This document shows, piece by piece, positions 6,747 through 7,244 of a stretch of 7,244 bases of DNA. The notes beneath the pieces are model-generated. The model did not search any database, had not been told where the DNA came from, and saw only the letters and a list, made by a program, of their open reading frames with translations. This stretch comes from Bacteroidota bacterium (GTDB taxonomy: Bacteria; Bacteroidota; Ignavibacteria; Ignavibacteriales; Ignavibacteriaceae). Where the stretch lies: positions 1 to 7,244 of the forward strand of contig JAJYIL010000150.1 of the NCBI GenBank assembly GCA_021790055.1, given 5' to 3'. Each line of letters begins with the position of its first letter. The first letter of the stretch is position 1. A program made the position numbers and the translations under genes.

Positions 6747-7244
6747 TTAGTATGACAAGGCGATATCGATTTTATCGACGACATCCATCGAGCTTTGATT
6801 TAATTCTGAACGCAGAGTAAAGGTATTTTTTGTCACCTTATCATATAGCTTAGCATCTGTAACAACTCAGGTTGCATCAATAATCTGTTTTAATGAAAGC
6901 TTTGTATTTATTTCTAAAAACTTTCCGATTATTAAGGCCGTAAAGCAAATAAGTATATGCGATTTTACTGCTTCTTGTTTATAATGAAAGATCGGACGAC
7001 TCGCTAAATCATTTTTATCTTTACGTTTTACAAATTTAACGTGCTTACCCGGCTGATTCTTTTTTACTAAACCTTTGGCTCTGAGTAGTTGTTTATCCAT
7101 TTCATTTTTGTCTTTGCGGTATCTGGCTTGTGAAAAGTCGACTACAAGCTCTCCGGTGTTGTCTGTTTTAATGCGTGTGGATTGCCCGTCTTTATTTCGG
7201 GGTATTAATTCCTTTGGAAGAAGTTTATCGTGAATAGTCTCTAT
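6747..7244 (-). pseudogene. Degenerate C-terminal part of an IS1634/IS4-like DDE transposase
   Basis: The minus strand is open from the right edge to a TGA at 6867-6869, then continues in the same frame to a TAA at 6747-6749. The first part contains VVDFSQARYRKDKNEMDKQL, the FS-x-R-x-x-KD element preceding the last catalytic region in IS1634-like transposases, and then DLASRPIFHYKQEAVKSHIL followed by ICFTALIIGKFLEI, the typical C-terminal block. After the TGA the frame reads VVTDAKLYDKVTKNTFTLRS, a sensible family-like tail, so the stop is a nonsense mutation inside a once longer gene. The block that should precede DLASRPIFH, holding the YH-x-LW-x-x-E-x-x-FR-x-x-K motif with the catalytic glutamate, is absent: KHVKFVKRKDKN joins directly to it near 7008-7030. 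The element is therefore very probably inactive. The ATG at 7100 is internal and not a start. The family name is from motif memory; the pseudogene state is seen directly. Confidence 0.75.

Noticed and set aside
6766..6778. Small hairpin TCGAT-TTT-ATCGA as a terminator
   Set aside because: Only five base pairs with no following T-tract, and it lies within the transposase-derived coding frame.
6867..7100. Stand-alone 77-residue minus-strand gene
   Set aside because: The same frame continues upstream to the window edge and resumes beyond the stop with transposase-like sequence, so it is a fragment of a pseudogene.
1..7244. CRISPR array, tRNA, rRNA or tandem repeats
   Set aside because: No regularly spaced repeats and no recognisable structural RNA were seen; nearly all of the window is protein-coding.

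Overview
The window looks like a carbohydrate-degradation locus from a moderately AT-rich, Gram-negative bacterium that carries a type IX secretion system. The best taxonomic clue is the C-terminus of the fourth gene, which has the sorting-domain signature YQNYPNPFNPSTVIKYSI followed by an LPNGIYLYCL-type ending. That wording is characteristic of Ignavibacteriota (Ignavibacteria/Melioribacter-like) and nearby phyla. The assignment is an inference from motif style, not from a search.

Positions 1-6695 hold four tightly spaced plus-strand genes with gaps of 32, 44 and 26 nt, and no terminator or convincing promoter between them, so they are probably one transcription unit. In order they are: (1) a 5'-truncated two-part beta-helix protein (pectate-lyase-3/GH55-like) with a C-terminal SMP-30/gluconolactonase-like beta-propeller; (2) an exported GH5 glycosidase resembling exo-beta-1,3-glucanases; (3) an exported GH30 glycosidase of the glucosylceramidase/endo-beta-1,6-glucanase type; (4) a secreted protein with a DUF5107-like, mutarotase-like domain and a C-terminal type IX sorting domain.

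The enzyme set fits breakdown of a mixed-linkage beta-1,3/beta-1,6-glucan such as laminarin or fungal cell-wall glucan. Only the fourth protein carries a visible surface-sorting tail. The two glycosidases have only N-terminal signal peptides, so they may work in the periplasm. No SusC/SusD pair, transporter or regulator lies inside the window; the locus continues upstream of position 1.

Positions 6696-7244 contain no intact gene. On the minus strand lies the C-terminal part of a DDE transposase (IS1634/IS4-like), entering from the right edge and convergent with the operon. It is broken by an in-frame TGA and seems to lack the segment carrying the catalytic glutamate, so it is a dead insertion-sequence remnant. 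The most interesting uncharacterised component is the DUF5107-like surface protein, followed by the beta-helix/propeller fusion whose propeller seems to have lost lactonase metal ligands.
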